A stretch of DNA of 34,799 nucleotides from Gracilaria vermiculophylla (lineage: Eukaryota > Rhodophyta > Florideophyceae > Gracilariales > Gracilariaceae), in contig JAHNZQ020003149.1 in assembly GCA_019155205.2 (NCBI GenBank), positions 1,033,531-1,068,329 on the forward strand. The letters are read 5' to 3'. Below, piece by piece: positions 20,660 through 29,533 of the stretch. The notes under the pieces were generated by a model that was given only the letters and a program-made list of their open reading frames with translations, did not search any database and was not told the DNA's origin. Every line of letters begins with the position of its first letter. Positions within the stretch are counted from its first letter, which is position 1. The translations under genes were made by a program, and so were the position numbers.

Positions 20660-21301
20660 GGGGGGTGTGGGCAGCGCACGCGTGGAAGGACGGGAACGAA
20701 GGAGGGGGGCGTGAGAGAAGATGTGGGGGGGTTTTAGGGTTGGGGGACCGGCGGGGAATGCGAAGAAGGAGCAGAGGCGGGGGGCACAGAGGACGGAGAG
20801 GCGGGGAAAGCAAGTGGCGGAGAGCAGGGGGACGACGCGAGTGCGCGGGAGCGCTGAGAGAGGGAGGCGCACCGGCTGCAAGCGCAACTCGAAATGAGCA
20901 GCGGCAGGTGGGAGGTGGGAGGGGGCGCTGCGGAGGCACGGGGCGGGGCGCCGAAAAACTGGCGCGCGGCGCACGGTAAACAGCTGGCACTCGCGCGGCG
21001 CCGCGACGAAAAAAAAAAAGCGCTCACGCTCGCCAGCCGTTGCGCACCCGGCGCAGGCGGCGTAGCAGCTGGGGCCGCTGTGCCCACGCGCACCGCTGAG
21101 CGTCTTACAGCGGGCGCGCGGCCCTGACGGCCGCTGTAAAGCGCCTCTTCAACACGCGGCGGCGCCTCAATTGGCGCGCTCGCTTTGCAATTGAACTTAC
21201 GCGTGCACGCCGCCTGCTTGTGCCTAACAACGTCACGGCACGCGGCGCGCGACGGACAGCGCAGCCGCCACCACGCCACCACGCCACCGTCCACATTCCC
21301 C
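20445..21301. promoter_or_regulatory. Shared upstream region of the divergent Cyc8-like and b561-like genes
   Basis: 857 nt lie between the two start codons, so both promoters must be here unless exons are missed. It contains the poly-G tract at 20573-20658, strongly G-rich flanks, and an A11 run at about 21008-21018. No clear TATA motif was found. Confidence 0.5.
20573..20658 (-). repeat. Uninterrupted 86-nt poly-G tract (poly-C on the minus strand)
   Basis: 86 G on the plus strand, i.e. 86 C on the coding strand of the Cyc8-like gene, ending about 130 nt before its ATG. It resembles the poly-C tract upstream of the transporter gene in orientation and position. True length is uncertain. Confidence 0.9.
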
Positions 21302-21982
21302 ATGCACCTCGCCGTGCTGAGTCTACTGCTCGCCGTCGGCGCCGCGCGCGCCGCCGACACCCCCCCCCTAGACTTCGCCGTGCCGCTCCCCCCCTCCTAT
21401 GTCGCCCGCTACGGCCCCTTCTTCGTGTGGCACGCGCTGTCCGTCACTTTCGCGTGGACGCTGCTGCTGCCCCTCGCCCACCTGCTGTCCTCACTGCGAA
21501 GGTCCCCTCTGTTCCCCATTCACCGCGTCACCATGATCGCCGTGCTCGTCCTCACCGCCCAGACCCACATTCTCGCCCTTTTCTTCGCCACCGAACGCGC
21601 GCCCGTGCAGCACGTCTTCCTCGGCACCGTGCTGCTCTGCGCCGTCGCCTTGCAGGCCACATCCGGCGCCCTCCGTCCAGACAAAACCCCTCCCTCGGTG
21701 TGGCGCCGCGTTTGGGCTCGTTTTCATCGCTCCTTGGGTACCTCCTGCCTGCTCTTCGCCTTTTACTTGTTGCATCACAGCTGTGTCGTTTTTGACTCCC
21801 CGCCGTGGATGTCCATCCTCATCAACGTCTGCGTCGCCTTTGGTGCCCTACTTTTTGTCATACTGCTTTTTCTCAGACTGTATGCGCTCTACAACGCCTC
21901 GCTGGAGAAGCACCTCGAATCACAGCAACAGCCACAGCAGCACACGAATCCTGCCGAGGTTCAGATTTTACTGGCCGGCTGA
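21302..21982 (+). CDS. Cytochrome b561-like membrane protein with signal peptide
   Basis: A 226-residue protein. Residues 1-17 form a signal peptide ending in the AARA site. About five hydrophobic helices follow. Histidines at 44 (VWHALSVTFAW), 74 (FPIHRVTM), 104 (QHVFLGTVLLCAVALQ) and 142 (RFHRSLGTSCLL) fall about 30-38 residues apart on successive helices, and the HxxLG and HRSLG contexts match the haem-ligating pattern of cytochrome b561 and DOMON-linked b561 domains. Such proteins move electrons across a membrane, often from ascorbate. There is no DOMON domain; fewer than 30 residues precede the first helix. The C-terminal tail is polar with a short Gln-rich run. The ATG at 21302 was preferred over an in-frame one 117 nt upstream because it directly begins a signal peptide. 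Assignment rests on histidine pattern rather than strong overall similarity. Confidence 0.72.
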   Translation: MHLAVLSLLLAVGAARAADTPPLDFAVPLPPSYVARYGPFFVWHALSVTFAWTLLLPLAHLLSSLRRSPLFPIHRVTMIAVLVLTAQTHILALFFATERAPVQHVFLGTVLLCAVALQATSGALRPDKTPPSVWRRVWARFHRSLGTSCLLFAFYLLHHSCVVFDSPPWMSILINVCVAFGALLFVILLFLRLYALYNASLEKHLESQQQPQQHTNPAEVQILLAG

Positions 21983-22078
21983 ATTTAACTCTCCACCTCC
22001 CACCTGTCTAACTCCTCAACAGTTCCCATCAACTCATACAACTTTGCTCCTTTGTTTCGTACACGTTCTGTACATAGC

Positions 22079-23118
22079 CTAAATTGCTTGACTTGTTCCT
22101 TCTATGATACGGTCAATTAACCCATAGTCTAGCGCCTGCGCAGCACTCATAAAGTTGTCACGGTCCATATCTTGTAACAGTTGTTCATACTTCTGACCCG
22201 TCATGCGAGCATACTCGTGAGTCAAATTCTCACGAATTCGCAAGATCTGCTGCGCCTCTACCTCAATATCTGATGCTTGTCCTTGCGCGCCTCCCTACAT
22301 CAAAACAAAAAATGTTCCGTGGTCGTCAGTCTTGTTAGTTCATCCGGCACACTGTCGGTCGCAGAATCGTGGGCCAGACGCCAAATCTGCAAATCGCCTC
22401 AAAAACGTACCATCGGTTGATGAATCATCACGCGAGAATGAGGCAGTGCCAGTCGCTTGCCCTTTTCACCCCCGCCTAGCAGGAAAGAAGCCATAGAGGC
22501 AGCAAGCCCGACGTTAATCGTTATCACATCAGACTTGATGTGCTTCATAGTGTCGTATATCGCCATACCGGCTATAACTGAACCGCCCGGAGAGTTGATG
22601 TACAGGTAGATTGGCTTCGTGTTGTCTTCTGATTCTAAATACAACATAACCGCAATAATCTGGTTGGCAATTTCGTCATCAATCTCTTGTCCAAGAAAAA
22701 TGATGCGCTCGCGATACAGACGATTGTAAATATCCACCCAATCCGCTTGTGGCGCGCCTGGAACGCGGAAAAGCACCTATTATATACATATGTATATGTC
22801 ATATCCATGTACGCATAACCAAAACTGTGTGAGAAAGCAGGAACATAGCAAAGGGAATTATGCGGCAATTCTTGCCCATTTGTACTCCGAGACATTTGTG
22901 CTTACCTTTGGGACGCCGATGGGCATCATAGTCCATCTTCCAATCGAACGAGATCGCACAGCAGGCACGGTGTTGCTGGCAAAAAATCCGAGCGGGCGCG
23001 AAGAAGAAAGAAACGCTGAAGGTTGTCGACGAGCTTCGCAGCTGAAATGGGCACGTGAAGACAGCGTGGTTGAGTAAGACAAGGCCACCGAGGGGGCGAA
23101 AGCTGATGAACAAGCCAT
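22079..23118 (-). CDS. Nuclear-encoded plastid ClpP protease subunit (three exons)
   Basis: Exons are 23118-22906, 22776-22411 and 22294-22079, all joined in phase 0, giving 264 residues. ClpP is the serine-protease core of the Clp complex that degrades stromal proteins with ClpC. The first exon encodes a Ser/Ala/Arg-rich transit peptide with Phe7 and ends in MPIGVPK. The second begins VLFRVPG, together giving the MPIGVPKV start typical of cyanobacterial ClpP3-like and plant plastid ClpP proteins. The catalytic triad is intact: Ser165 ([11 protein letters not shown]), His190 (MIHQPM) and Asp239 (MDRDNF), so this is ClpP and not the inactive Clp[12 protein letters not shown] follows in exon 3. 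The ATG at 23118 has context ATATGG; the open frame further upstream starts at TTG. It is tail-to-tail with the b561-like gene, 96 nt apart. Confidence 0.93.
22295..22410 (-). other. clpP intron 2 (116 nt)
   Basis: On the minus strand the donor is ATG|GTACGT and the acceptor is GATGTAG|GGAG. Removal joins MIHQPM to GGAQGQ, the continuous family motif. Confidence 0.9.
22777..22905 (-). other. clpP intron 1 (129 nt)
   Basis: On the minus strand the donor is AAG|GTAAGC and the acceptor is TAATAG|GTGC. Removing it joins MPIGVPK to VLFRVPG in frame. The 3' part is AT-rich and includes a near-palindromic ATATACATATGTATAT. Confidence 0.9.
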
Positions 23119-23693
23119 ATCTGCAACTGGGGAGTCGCAAAAAAATAGAGTAACAGGGGTGGAGAAGCGTGGAGATAGGAGGGGGTGAGCCTCACCTTCA
23201 CGGGTGAAACGAACGGAGCGTGGCGCCAAGGAAGATGAGGACAAATAGGTCGGGCAGAGCTTTACAAATCGCAGGTGGTGGGAGGGCTGGGTTGATCAGC
23301 GCATGTCTTGAGCTCGAATGCGCTTTTTTTGCAAAATTCTCATCATCTGCGTGGCAGCCCTGTACAGTAGCATCAAAATCGTCTTACTCACTCACAGCCC
23401 CATCCTCACTTTCCCCCTCCTGACATGCGATGCTGTGAGGTGCACCTTAATTGCCAAAGCGCGAATGTCATTGACGTCGTGCGCTACATTCAATGGGAAA
23501 AGAAACCTGCGTGGCACCTGGTAACCATATTCCGCCCGATAACCCCGTCCCACAACTTTTGCCATTTCACGGGTACCTGTGCTACCCGAAAACCACATTA
23601 GCAATAGTTTCTGTTTAGTAACCTGTATTAAGCATGTCTATGCGCCGAAGCGTCCCCTTCCAGCGGCACCGTCTCTGTTGAGTCCCAATCTCA
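23119..23693. other. Intergenic stretch upstream of clpP
   Basis: No gene is seen between the clpP start and the stop of the nucleotide-sugar transporter. The part next to clpP presumably holds its promoter and 5' UTR; no clear motif was found. Confidence 0.4.
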
Positions 23694-24818
23694 TTACTCT
23701 GCGGCGCACTTAGTATCCACAGCAGCTTCCTCCCTCTCACCATGGCTCTTCGTCTCTTCAACAATTGCATTCAAAACCACTTGCTTGTCTTTCGGTTCCG
23801 CATTCCTACGTTGGGAATCTCGAACTTTGGACGCAGCAAAAACAATGCTAGCGATTGTCCCCAAACAAACACCTACCCATCCAGCCGGTGAAATCTTTGC
23901 CGCAAATATTACAGCACCAAGTATCACAACCAGAACTTTATTTGCCGCTCCGACAAAACTTAGCGTGCTCCCGGAAGCTGCATGTATCACCCAAAACACT
24001 GATGCTCCGATACCAGTAGCCAGAATGCAACTAACAAAAAACAAAATCCGAAATTGAACAGTTGTCTTCGAGAATTCGTAGAAGAAACCAGCCCATTCCC
24101 CATTCATGAATGCCATGGGAAAGATTAGAGTGCAAGCAAGCACGTTGCTGTGCAACGTCTTCTCACCAGTTGAAAATTCGTCACTTAAACAGTACCGGAG
24201 AGAAACTACGTATGCAATGTTCATCAATACGTTTAGAAAGGCCCAAAAATACCCAATTGGATGAAATTCGACATCATGCAACACTGTAACGCTATTCCCA
24301 ACCAGGATTAGAAACATTGCTGCATAAGTTCCTCCCGAAACTTTCTCTTTGAAAAACAGCCTCTCCATCAGTGCAATTCCCATGGGTGCCAGCGATTTGA
24401 TCACCGTCAGAATTGGTAACGATATGTACCTCAAAGCTTTAGCGTTAGTGAAAATAAAAGAAGTAAAAAATACACATGGTAGCATTAATTGTCGGAAAAG
24501 TTCTCCTCTCCACATGGTGCTTTTTTTTGTGAAGGTATAATAAGAACTTATTATTAGTGCCACCACTACACTTTGTACTCCGAGAAGCATCCACGGAAAG
24601 TTGAGTTTGTTCTCCGAAAAGATGGCCTTGTTTGATAATGTTAAAAGAACAGAACATGTTGTGTAACTCGCACATGCAAGTGCCGCTTCACTTCTACCCC
24701 CGATTTGACTGAATATTCCCTGCTTCGTCAGAGGAAGCTCTTGCTTCTCCCAATCCTTAGCACTATCTTTTATGTGCTTCCGTAACACAGACACCCATGG
24801 CTGTCGGATGTAGCCCAT
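23694..24818 (-). CDS. Nucleotide-sugar transporter, GDP-mannose transporter-like (SLC35D/VRG4 family)
   Basis: A 374-residue protein with about ten hydrophobic helices. Members of this family exchange a nucleotide sugar for the nucleoside monophosphate across the Golgi membrane, supplying glycosylation or wall polysaccharide synthesis. Family signs are LSNK in the first helix (61-64), the FTNAKALRYISLPILTVIKS stretch (about 123-142), GYFWAFLN (about 189-196), and GAANK (290-294), which corresponds to the GALNK nucleotide-sugar-binding motif of yeast Vrg4 with Leu changed to Ala. The tail is charged and cytosolic, with basic and acidic residues. The open frame extends upstream to a TGA with no ATG before 24818, so that ATG was chosen; the apparent longer start is GTG. 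Substrate could be GDP-mannose or another GDP- or UDP-sugar. It has no introns. Confidence 0.85.
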   Translation of the reverse strand: MGYIRQPWVSVLRKHIKDSAKDWEKQELPLTKQGIFSQIGGRSEAALACASYTTCSVLLTLSNKAIFSENKLNFPWMLLGVQSVVVALIISSYYTFTKKSTMWRGELFRQLMLPCVFFTSFIFTNAKALRYISLPILTVIKSLAPMGIALMERLFFKEKVSGGTYAAMFLILVGNSVTVLHDVEFHPIGYFWAFLNVLMNIAYVVSLRYCLSDEFSTGEKTLHSNVLACTLIFPMAFMNGEWAGFFYEFSKTTVQFRILFFVSCILATGIGASVFWVIHAASGSTLSFVGAANKVLVVILGAVIFAAKISPAGWVGVCLGTIASIVFAASKVRDSQRRNAEPKDKQVVLNAIVEETKSHGEREEAAVDTKCAAE

Positions 24819-25576
24819 AAGATATTCCACGGATGAAGCGTGACAGAAATATAGCTGAAAATTGCTTCCTGTTCGCTTCTGAGACTTGAGGATATAAACT
24901 GGGTGTCACCTCTAACGTGTCGTATGCAAGTGGATCGTTCGAAAGATTGGAGGTCTTTTCATGAACAAACAACAGGTCGAGCCGCGCTCAGCCTATTGAA
25001 TGCAGGCCAGTTGTTAGATGTAGCGAGCATCTGTGGCATGGCAAGACCTCGGGGTTGTCATTTTCAAAAAAGAGGTCTTGATACATACCGGAAGAACGGC
25101 CCCGATGCATAGGCATTGGCGACGATGACGTCTGAACGTCAAATCATTTTGAGGGCAAAGGAAAATGTATTTTGACAGTGGCAAACATGCGCTTCCCGCA
25201 ATGGTCCATACAATTACAAACCGTCTCTTCGAACCAGTGAATCTGCGTGATTTTTATCACGGGCCAAAAGTGATGGTGTACCCTCCGTCCAGAAGGATAA
25301 TCATTTAAAAAAGTTAGCGTCTCGACTTCGGTCAAGCACAAGCAAGTCTATGAGGGCACCCAATCACGAGTAAGAGAAATGTATAATGCCTCTCCAGCCT
25401 CAGAGGTTCTTGCAAAAACGAAGAACCATAAAGCTGCCCAGGTTGTCAAATTGTGAAGAATATCCATATTCACGCTACCTGAGAGTCCCATGCCTGTCAT
25501 ATTCAGACATAAATCTTTCTCATGTTTTCCAGCACAGCCGGATAACAAGTTATGAACCAAGACGCCAAATGATGAT
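24819..25576. other. Intergenic stretch between PEX1 and the nucleotide-sugar transporter
   Basis: Both neighbours are on the minus strand, so this is the 3' flank of PEX1 and the upstream region of the transporter gene. A 70-codon minus-strand frame just after the PEX1 stop begins at TTG and has no recognised motif. Nothing else was found. Confidence 0.4.
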
Positions 25577-28500
25577 TCATTTCAAAGCAACAACGGTTTG
25601 AAATGGTTTCATCAAATTATCGAAATCATTTCCATTATCTTCGAACTCTCCATCAGAAGAAAACCTCGCCATCTTTTTCTGGTACGCATGCCTTTGCGAC
25701 TTGCTGAGTGAAGGGCGACTTTCAAACAGAGCGCTTTGAAGGGCACCATGGATGAAGCTTATATCTGTGGCACCGCTTGAGGACGTATTCTTTTTGGGCA
25801 TGGACATGTAGGCATCATTAATTATAGAGCCCAGATCAGCACCCGTATACCCATCAGTTTTCTTCGCTATTTGTTCAAGAATGGTTTCAACGGCTTCCGA
25901 CTTTTCAAAATAGTTTAGATACAAGCGTTTCAAGATATCAAAACGCTCATCTGTTGTGTTCGGAATATTCAAATAGATCCATTTATCGAGCCGTCCAGGT
26001 CGCAAGAGTGCTGGATCGATTACTTCAGGTCTGCTCGTGGTCGCCAAAACGTAAACTCCTTCTTCAAGTCTCTCAGCACCATCCATGCATGCTAAAAGGG
26101 TGTTTACCACTCGATCAGATACTCCAGTACCGTATCCCCCGCGCCGAGGAGCTAGAGCGTCAAACTCGTCGAACAATAGCACACAAGGTGCCGCTTGAGC
26201 GGCTCGTTCAAAAGCTCTTCGGACTTCGGCTTCGCTTTCCCCGACGTATTTGCTCAGCAGTTCTGGTCCTCGGACGACAACAAAACGCATTTTGCTTTCC
26301 GCAGCTGCTGTTTTGGCAAGCATTGTCTTCCCGCACCCGGGAGGCCCAAAAAGCAGTATACCATGCGGAAGTCTGAGGGGAGCATTAGTGAAAACGTTGG
26401 GATAACGCAATGGAAGTTGCAACGCCTCCCACAATTGCTGCTTTGCATGTGAAAGCGCTCCAACTCGTTCCCATGACAGTTCATCTCTTAAACTTGGAGT
26501 TGTGAATTTTATGCCAATTCTGTTTACTGGGACCATATTCTTCAGGATATATGCCATTCTATCCAAAATACCATTCATGCTTTTCGAATAGATCGTTGGA
26601 TTCTTTGAATGAAGCCCCATTCGATAAAGTGCTATCCTTATGTCATGTGGAGCAAACCCATCGCTTACAGATGCCAAATAGTCGGTTGCTTCTTGACTTA
26701 ATCCAACCTTTTCATCACCGTTGCAAATTTCTGGAGTCCCCATTTGCTTTAGACCATGCCTCAACAGAAAAGCACGATCGGACTTCCCTGGTAATGAGAT
26801 GGATAGAATAGAGTGGATAAGACCTGGGCACCGAATGGTCTTGTTGAGTTCTTTAAATTCTCGACATACCAGCAGCACCAAAACTGATTCACATGTCTTC
26901 TTCTTAAGTTCATGCTCCAATGTTGCACAGATTCGATTGCCGCGAATATCTTTCAACTTATCCCTCATTTTATCTTCGGAGGTTCCTTCGCCAATATGGA
27001 TCCAACTGTCAATATCATCGAAGACAATGAGACCCGGTCCGCCATCCACGGCACCATGAAAAGCAGACCGTATACGCGCGACAGAAGCCTCCGGCGCGTC
27101 TTTTGAGTGACGCTTGCACCTTATCCACACTGTTCGAACAAGGGCCAGATCTCGCAATATGGAAGCAACTGTGGAGCACACGTATGTTTTACCAGTGCCT
27201 ATTGTTCCTTGAATAATTAAAGAACGCGGGCAAACCCGTTCTCCTCGTCTCTTTCGGAAAGTTAAATGAGCTTGCTTCATCAAATCACGCACGACTTCTT
27301 TCGAGGTCTGTGACAGACTAGACCAAGCTTCCTTCGAGGAGTCCCCTTGGTCTAACAGCGGAAGGAATAATTTTCTATGTTGCCGCGAGCCTGAAGTTTT
27401 TGGTTCTAGAATTCGCATTGTTTGGTCAGAAAAGCTGCAAAAACCGTTCACCATTTGACGTTTACTAGAGGCTGCCATGCGTTCCTCATTAGACACGACA
27501 TCTTCAAGAATCTTGTTCTCCACATCAACAAAAATGTCCTCCACATTTTCATGTTCTGGTAGTTTATTTGCGTCGACTGTGTCCCAAGAAAATGTACCAG
27601 GACTATCGTCTGTGTCCATCGATGTATCCTCCATACAACGCACTCTTAAGCCGCGTAACAACATTGAATTATAGTACACGCCTCTTTGCTCTTTGAGCTC
27701 TGAAAATGAAGGAAAGGCATTTGAAGCCTGACTTGGTTCAGCAAAAAGATCAACATCACCTTGCGGAAATGGGTAAACTTCTTCAACAAGAAGCGGGGCT
27801 AGCGGCGCCAGAGAGAGAGAATGGCAGACATGACTCGGAACCCAAATGTGACGCTTAGGAATCGCTTCATGACATATAAACGCTATAGGAACAGCAATGC
27901 TAATGTTGTGGACATCTTTCCTTGCAACGTACGCAAATCGCACATTTGACGACCCATCAGCTGGCAGAATCGCATGGGTGCGAAACAAGGGTGATATGGT
28001 CTGCAAGTCCTGCGAACGCATGTACAGTGCGCGAAAGAAAGCGAAGACTTTTTTCGCTTGATTTCGCGATGAATCGGAGGGTGGAGGTTCTATGGAAAGT
28101 TGAGAGGAAGGTGTGAGCAATGCATATGGACACTTGTGATCACCAGACGTTTCCATAGACTTGATACGAACGTGTATGCATTCTTTGGCCGGCAGCTGGA
28201 TCGGAACGACCAAGCCTTGGTACACGAGTCGCATCTGAGATAAAACAGATGTCTCCAGGAAATTGGCAGTGACATTCAGAGCAGTAAAATGTTCAGAGGC
28301 CAATTGGAATGCTTGAGGAGCTGAGGGTTCAGTTTCACATTGTTCGTATGATACGGGACGGAGGTAAGCGATATCTACGCATCGACGGGGATTTTTTGAT
28401 ATTCTTTCTGCGACGGTTGCAGTGACAACATCGCCATGTCTGAGACCAAGTGCAGTTGCGTGGTTTGGATGAAAGGCGATTTGATCTTGGGCATCCGTAG

Positions 28501-28690
28501 TTCCTCCGGAGCACGCAACGTAGAGCGCTTCGCGGTTGGTTTGCGATTTCTGAACTAAGCGAATAACTACGAGCGAGGCAAACGGTTTGAGTTGGGAGAG
28601 AGAAGCAACCACTGATGATGGCAGTGAAACGAAGCAATTTGACGGCAAACTAGAGGGCACATCTGGCTGGGAAGCAACAATAAGATCCAT
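25577..28690 (-). CDS. PEX1: Peroxisome biogenesis AAA ATPase PEX1
   Basis: A 1037-residue double-AAA protein. PEX1 and PEX6 form the hexamer that extracts ubiquitinated PEX5 from the peroxisomal membrane so that matrix protein import can continue. An N-terminal part ([10 protein letters not shown] near residue 19) resembles the PEX1 N-domain. D1 has Walker A GTIGTGKT (495-502) and a Walker B ending in FDDID (557-561), with Asp where a catalytic Glu would be, in keeping with the weak D1 of PEX1. D2 has GPPGCGKT (782-789), [18 protein letters not shown] (813-830), Walker B LLFDEFD (838-844), [16 protein letters not shown] (856-871) and [20 protein letters not shown] (884-903), all highly characteristic of PEX1. 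The ATG at 28690 was chosen because the longer frame starts at GTG. The protein is shorter than human PEX1 (1283), mainly between the N-domain and D1. No introns are needed. Confidence 0.95.
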   Translation of the reverse strand: MDLIVASQPDVPSSLPSNCFVSLPSSVVASLSQLKPFASLVVIRLVQKSQTNREALYVACSGGTTDAQDQIAFHPNHATALGLRHGDVVTATVAERISKNPRRCVDIAYLRPVSYEQCETEPSAPQAFQLASEHFTALNVTANFLETSVLSQMRLVYQGLVVPIQLPAKECIHVRIKSMETSGDHKCPYALLTPSSQLSIEPPPSDSSRNQAKKVFAFFRALYMRSQDLQTISPLFRTHAILPADGSSNVRFAYVARKDVHNISIAVPIAFICHEAIPKRHIWVPSHVCHSLSLAPLAPLLVEEVYPFPQGDVDLFAEPSQASNAFPSFSELKEQRGVYYNSMLLRGLRVRCMEDTSMDTDDSPGTFSWDTVDANKLPEHENVEDIFVDVENKILEDVVSNEERMAASSKRQMVNGFCSFSDQTMRILEPKTSGSRQHRKLFLPLLDQGDSSKEAWSSLSQTSKEVVRDLMKQAHLTFRKRRGERVCPRSLIIQGTIGTGKTYVCSTVASILRDLALVRTVWIRCKRHSKDAPEASVARIRSAFHGAVDGGPGLIVFDDIDSWIHIGEGTSEDKMRDKLKDIRGNRICATLEHELKKKTCESVLVLLVCREFKELNKTIRCPGLIHSILSISLPGKSDRAFLLRHGLKQMGTPEICNGDEKVGLSQEATDYLASVSDGFAPHDIRIALYRMGLHSKNPTIYSKSMNGILDRMAYILKNMVPVNRIGIKFTTPSLRDELSWERVGALSHAKQQLWEALQLPLRYPNVFTNAPLRLPHGILLFGPPGCGKTMLAKTAAAESKMRFVVVRGPELLSKYVGESEAEVRRAFERAAQAAPCVLLFDEFDALAPRRGGYGTGVSDRVVNTLLACMDGAERLEEGVYVLATTSRPEVIDPALLRPGRLDKWIYLNIPNTTDERFDILKRLYLNYFEKSEAVETILEQIAKKTDGYTGADLGSIINDAYMSMPKKNTSSSGATDISFIHGALQSALFESRPSLSKSQRHAYQKKMARFSSDGEFEDNGNDFDNLMKPFQTVVALK

Positions 28691-29533
28691 CTCACATGTT
28701 TGACCTTGTCTTGGAGCTCCTCTGGGAAGCTGGAGCGCTTCCACGGCGGAGCCCAGCCGTTGTCAAACAGCATACAACGTGTGTTCGTGGCACAATCGTC
28801 AAACTAAAGGTGGTTCTCACATGGAAAGAAAACATACATGTGTGACAACTGTGCATATGACCCACTGTACAGGAACACCCAATGCGAAAGACATGTTTGG
28901 CATGCACTATGTGACCTGAAGAGCACGAATTTGAATTTGAAAAATAACATAGAGCTTCTGAGCTCGCTGCGACCCGAAGTTGATACCCGTTGCAATTAAT
29001 CCAATGATGAGCGGTAAACCGCAACAAGTAAATGGCCGTTGTTAAGGCCATTTGTCGATGCTCCGCCACACCTCGGCCGCTGCTTTAGCTCTGTTTTGCA
29101 TTACCTCAGTTTGGTAATTGGAGCGCGCTTATTCCATGCAGTGCAGTCGTTCGCCCAGATTCGTAACGACTTTCTACATGGCCGGCCTGTCCCATGGCTT
29201 AACATCGCCTGTTACACCCCACCAGTGCTACTTTACTGGTTCTTCGTCGATGAGTCAAAGGGCTCCTTATTTCCTCAACCCTCATTGATTCCACCAAAAC
29301 TGCTACCCATAAACGACTAAAGCTTTGTCTTATGCGCCTCTCAGTCAACATTCTTTGCCGGGGCATCTTGCTCATGTGCCACTTCTCATGTATGCATACT
29401 GCGTGTCACCTATAATTTAACGGTCCTTATTTGGTTTTCTTACTGCTTGGCAGTTTTCCAGTTTTGTCTTTCTGCTCCAGTGGTTCTGCGTTGTGTGTAA
29501 CATACTTATCTAGACCATCATCAGCGACTCATC
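28691..29533. promoter_or_regulatory. Shared upstream region of divergent PEX1 and propeller-protein genes
   Basis: 843 nt separate the two start codons. No gene is seen; a 93-codon plus-strand frame (29039-29320) has no supporting motif. An AT-rich TATAATTTAA patch near 29410 could serve the plus-strand gene. The region is presumed to hold both promoters. Confidence 0.4.

Noticed and set aside
20445..20990. 182-residue N-terminal extension of the Cyc8-like protein
   Set aside because: It runs through the 86-nt homopolymer as polyproline and lacks homology; TPR proteins of this family start close to the first repeat, as from 20444.
4594..28690. Functional link between the Msp1-like ATPase and PEX1 as a peroxisomal cluster
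   Set aside because: They are about 20 kb apart with unrelated genes between; eukaryotic gene order here gives no support for a cluster.
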